This document shows, piece after piece, positions 49,737-52,018 of a stretch of DNA of 52,018 nucleotides (within the stretch, counting starts at the first letter, position 1; each line of letters starts with the position of its first letter). Origin of the DNA: Subdoligranulum sp. CAG:314 (lineage in GTDB: Bacteria > Bacillota > Clostridia > Christensenellales > CAG-314). The notes beneath the pieces were generated by a model. That model was not told the DNA's origin, ran no database searches, and worked only from the letters and a program-made list of their open reading frames with translations. The stretch lies in contig FR900999.1 in NCBI GenBank assembly GCA_000437915.1, positions 335,855 to 387,872 on the forward strand. Direction: 5' to 3'. The translations under genes were made by a program, and so were the position numbers.

Positions 49737-51790
49737 CTGAAAAAATCATTTACGTTTCTGAAACAAACGGTTTTTGCAAGGGCGTAAAAAACGCCGTGGA
49801 CACGGCGTTGAGATACGCGGGCGAAAACGTCTATACCTTCGGAGAAATAGTCCACAACAAGCGTGTGGTCAACAAACTCGCGTCATTGGGTATCAGGATG
49901 ACCGAGGACGTATCCGGGCTTAAAAAAGGCGATACTCTCATAATCCGTTCTCACGGAGCAAAAAAATCGGTGTTCGAGCAATGCGAAAAATCGGGCGTAA
50001 AGGTTGTGGACGCAACCTGCCCCTACGTAAAGGTAATCAGAAACAAAGCCGCCGAATATTTTGGCAAGGGGTACCTTATCGTGCTTGTGGGAGACAAAAA
50101 CCATCCCGAGCTGCAAGGCATAAACGGTTGGTGCGGCGACAGCGCCGTTTTCTTCGACGGAAAGGGCAAACTCCGACTCGAAACGGACAAAAATGTTCTC
50201 GTGCTTTTTCAGACTACATACGAAAGCAAAAAAGTTGATGAAACGCTGCAAAATATTGTGGCGGATAATGCAAAAACAGTTGAGTTTTTCAACACGATTT
50301 GTTATACTACTGAGGATAGGCAAAATTACGCGCTTTGCGTTTCCCGAAAAAGCGAGTGCTGCGTAGTGGTCGGCGGGCGCAACAGCTCCAATACCAAGAA
50401 GCTTTTCGACATCGCCAAATCCAACTGCAAAGACACCTTTCTTGTGGAGGAAGCCGCGGAGCTGAGTGATATTTGTCTGTCAAAATACAGTAGAATGAGT
50501 TTAATAGCAGGAGCTTCAACTCCGCAGGAGTTGATGGAGGAGGTTTTGTCAAAGATGTTTGCAGAAGCAAAGGACAACAGCGCAACGGTCGCAGTGGAAG
50601 AAATCAGCAAAGAAAACGAAGCTCACGAATTCGCAAGCGCCGTTGAGAAGATTGGAAAGAGAAGACCCTTGAAAAAGGGGCAGAAAATCAAGGGAACCGT
50701 TTCCCACATTTCCGAAGAGGGCGTGAATGTTTCAGTCGGCTCCAAAACCGACGGGTTTATTCCCAATGAAGAAGTGTCTATGGACGGCGACTTTGAAGCT
50801 GCCAAGAAAAATCTCAAGGTAGGCGATTCGATTGAGGTCATAATCACTTCAACGGACAAAGGGTTGACGCTTTCCAGAAAAGAAGTCGAAGAGCTTTACA
50901 AGGACGACGAGCTTGTTGAAGGCATCAAAGAGGGTAAAGAATTCGATTTGGTCATGAACAAAGCTGTAAAGGGCGGTTTGCTTTCAAAGCTCGGAAGCTA
51001 CACCGTTTTTGTTCCCGCTTCCCATATACGCAACGGTTTTGTGAGAGATTTGACTCAATATGTCGGCAAAAAGCTCAGACTGATTGCGTTGGAGGACGGC
51101 ATCGACGACAACAAGAAAAAAATAGTTGCAAGCCAGAGAGCCTTGCTTGAAAGGGAAAAGAAAGAGAGAGAGGACAATTTCTGGAACAACATCGAGGTCG
51201 GAGAAATAGTTGACGGCAAGGTTTTGCGTTTCGCCTCTTTCGGCGCTTTCGTAAGCGTGCGCGGTATGGACTGTCTGGCACATCTGAGCGATTTGTCCTG
51301 GAATCCCGTAAAGGAACCGGGAGACGTGCTCGAGCTTAACAAAACGTATGAGTTTGTTGTGTTAAAGCTTGACAGAGAGACCAACAGAGTTTCAATCGGT
51401 TACAAACAGCTGCAACCCCATCCTTGGCAGATTGCCGCAGAAAAATATACGCCCGGAACCGTCGTCAAAGGCAAGGTTGCGCGTATTTTGCCTTTCGGCG
51501 CGTTTGTGGAGCTGGGCGACGGCATAGACGGCTTGCTCCATATTTCCAATATATCCTGGGATTGGCTGTCCGATATAACGCAGGTTATCAAAATCGGCGA
51601 CGAGGTTGAAGCCATGGTTATGGATTTTGACCTTGAAAACAGAAGAATCACACTGTCGAGGAAGGCTTTAATCCCCGAACCGGGAAAAGCAGCCGAAGCC
51701 GAAAAGGTTGCCGCCACGTCGGAGGAACCGACAACGGAGGAGTCGACGGTTGAACAAACCGAATCATCGGCCGAAGAAAATAAGGAATAA
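49733..51790 (+). CDS. ispH: Fusion: HMBPP reductase IspH with ribosomal protein S1-like domains
   Basis: A 685-residue fusion known in Clostridia. Residues 1-285 are IspH, the last MEP enzyme, making IPP and DMAPP; its cluster cysteines are C15 (GFCKGV), C96 (DATCPYV) and C190 (NTICYTTEDRQ), with HPE in KNHPELQGI. After a linker, four S1 domains run from about 316 to 640: one starting KGQKIKGTVSHI, a divergent second, then EVGEIVDGKVLRFASFGAFV and PGTVVKGKVARILPFGAFV. S1 domains bind mRNA on the 30S subunit; this is probably the organism's S1-like protein. The C-terminal 35 residues are Glu/Thr/Ser-rich. It is listed as ispH; the S1 half corresponds to rpsA. Confidence 0.96.
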   Translation: MTEKIIYVSETNGFCKGVKNAVDTALRYAGENVYTFGEIVHNKRVVNKLASLGIRMTEDVSGLKKGDTLIIRSHGAKKSVFEQCEKSGVKVVDATCPYVKVIRNKAAEYFGKGYLIVLVGDKNHPELQGINGWCGDSAVFFDGKGKLRLETDKNVLVLFQTTYESKKVDETLQNIVADNAKTVEFFNTICYTTEDRQNYALCVSRKSECCVVVGGRNSSNTKKLFDIAKSNCKDTFLVEEAAELSDICLSKYSRMSLIAGASTPQELMEEVLSKMFAEAKDNSATVAVEEISKENEAHEFASAVEKIGKRRPLKKGQKIKGTVSHISEEGVNVSVGSKTDGFIPNEEVSMDGDFEAAKKNLKVGDSIEVIITSTDKGLTLSRKEVEELYKDDELVEGIKEGKEFDLVMNKAVKGGLLSKLGSYTVFVPASHIRNGFVRDLTQYVGKKLRLIALEDGIDDNKKKIVASQRALLEREKKEREDNFWNNIEVGEIVDGKVLRFASFGAFVSVRGMDCLAHLSDLSWNPVKEPGDVLELNKTYEFVVLKLDRETNRVSIGYKQLQPHPWQIAAEKYTPGTVVKGKVARILPFGAFVELGDGIDGLLHISNISWDWLSDITQVIKIGDEVEAMVMDFDLENRRITLSRKALIPEPGKAAEAEKVAATSEEPTTEESTVEQTESSAEENKE

Positions 51791-51808
51791 TTTTTTGAGC
51801 AATTGTCG

Positions 51809-51844
51809 AAAGCGGTTGTTTTATTTGACAGCCGCTTTTTTTCG
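51809..51844 (+). terminator. Intrinsic terminator after ispH-rpsA
   Basis: AAAGCGGTTGT pairs with ACAGCCGCTTT (one wobble) across a short loop and is followed by a T run. Confidence 0.85.
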
Positions 51845-51896
51845 GCAAAGCGGACAAAGTTTCTTAAAAAATTTTTTCTCAATTACGTTAAAATCG

Positions 51897-51925
51897 TTGA
51901 CAAATCTCCGATTTTAAGTTAAAGT
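51897..51925 (+). promoter_or_regulatory. Sigma-A promoter of the tRNA-Pro
   Basis: TTGACA (51897-51902), 17-bp spacer, TAAAGT (51920-51925). Transcription would start near 51932, about 24 bases before the mature tRNA. Confidence 0.65.
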
Positions 51926-51955
51926 AAATAGGCTGTGATGTGCGGTTGCTTGTCT

Positions 51956-52018
51956 CGGGGTGTAGCGCAGTTTGGTAGCGCACGTGGTTTGGGACCATGG
52001 GGTCGGGAGTTCGAGTCT
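51956..52018 (+). tRNA. tRNA-Pro (anticodon UGG), 3' part outside window
   Basis: Starts CGGGGTGTAGCGCAG, typical of tRNA-Pro. The D arm GCGC..GCGC is present, and the anticodon loop is TTTGGGA between GTGG and CCAT, giving anticodon TGG. The T arm begins with GGGAGTTCGAGTCT. The last roughly 14 bases, including the 3' acceptor strand, are beyond the right edge. Confidence 0.92.

Noticed and set aside
1..52018. Mobile elements, CRISPR arrays, phage or transfer signs
   Set aside because: No transposase, integrase or regularly spaced repeats; gene order and codon use are uniform throughout.

Overview
The window looks like one continuous stretch of core chromosome from an anaerobic, endospore-forming member of the Bacillota, probably an uncultured Clostridia lineage (placement in Christensenellales or a relative is only a guess). 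The evidence is the Bacillota gene orders rpsB-tsf-pyrH-frr-uppS-cdsA-dxr-rseP-ispG, rimP-nusA-rnpM-infB-rbfA and folD-xseA-xseB-ispA-(OLE)-oapA-dxs, a complete spoIIIAA-AH operon, spoIVB, a spoIIM-like gene, gerW/ytfJ, a fused ispH-S1 gene, and sigma-A promoters with 17-bp spacers, often with an extended -10. Every gene is on the + strand. I saw no mobile element, CRISPR array, prophage or rRNA.

Layout. 1-218: 3' end of glyA. 320-2576: an isc operon in which an Rrf2/IscR-type regulator and the cysteine desulfurase IscS are one polypeptide, followed by iscU and a 41-residue membrane peptide. 2588-3506: ruvX and a DUF1292 protein with a cysteine-rich tail. 3557-13365: translation factors, UMP kinase and envelope/isoprenoid genes, ending with a PolC-like gene that keeps the N-terminal, OB and exonuclease parts but lacks PHP and polymerase. 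13371-23096: a nusA-infB operon with its own promoter and a perfect leader hairpin, running on through rbfA, nrnA, truB, ribF, an endonuclease-IV-like gene and an aminopeptidase P. 23061-23720: efp. 23801-28421: spoIIIA operon. 28440-35567: Asp23 protein, nusB, folD, xseAB, ispA, then about 690 bases without a protein gene that I identify as the large structured OLE RNA, followed by its partner gene oapA and dxs. 35577-41655: nadK, argR, recN, spoIVB, spoIIM-like and a D,D-carboxypeptidase. 41661-51844: M50 protease, scpAB, DUF2953, gerW/ytfJ, a second D,D-carboxypeptidase, rluB, surE, a flavoprotein, aroH, plsC and ispH-rpsA. The right edge cuts a tRNA-Pro(UGG).

How the genes work together. 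Six isoprenoid genes (dxs, dxr, ispG, ispH, ispA, uppS) lie in 52 kb, spread over four clusters with translation, envelope and DNA-repair genes. IspG and IspH are Fe-S enzymes, so the isc operon at the left end supplies cofactors used by products encoded further right. The sporulation genes cover the SpoIIIA channel, SpoIVB signalling, engulfment and cortex-type peptidoglycan trimming.

Most notable: the OLE RNA-OapA pair with a terminator between them; the one-gene IscR-IscS fusion under a dyad that overlaps its -10; the PolC-derived exonuclease at the normal polC position; and several starts without a Shine-Dalgarno, or placed inside hairpins or just downstream of a -10 box, mainly at membrane and sporulation genes.
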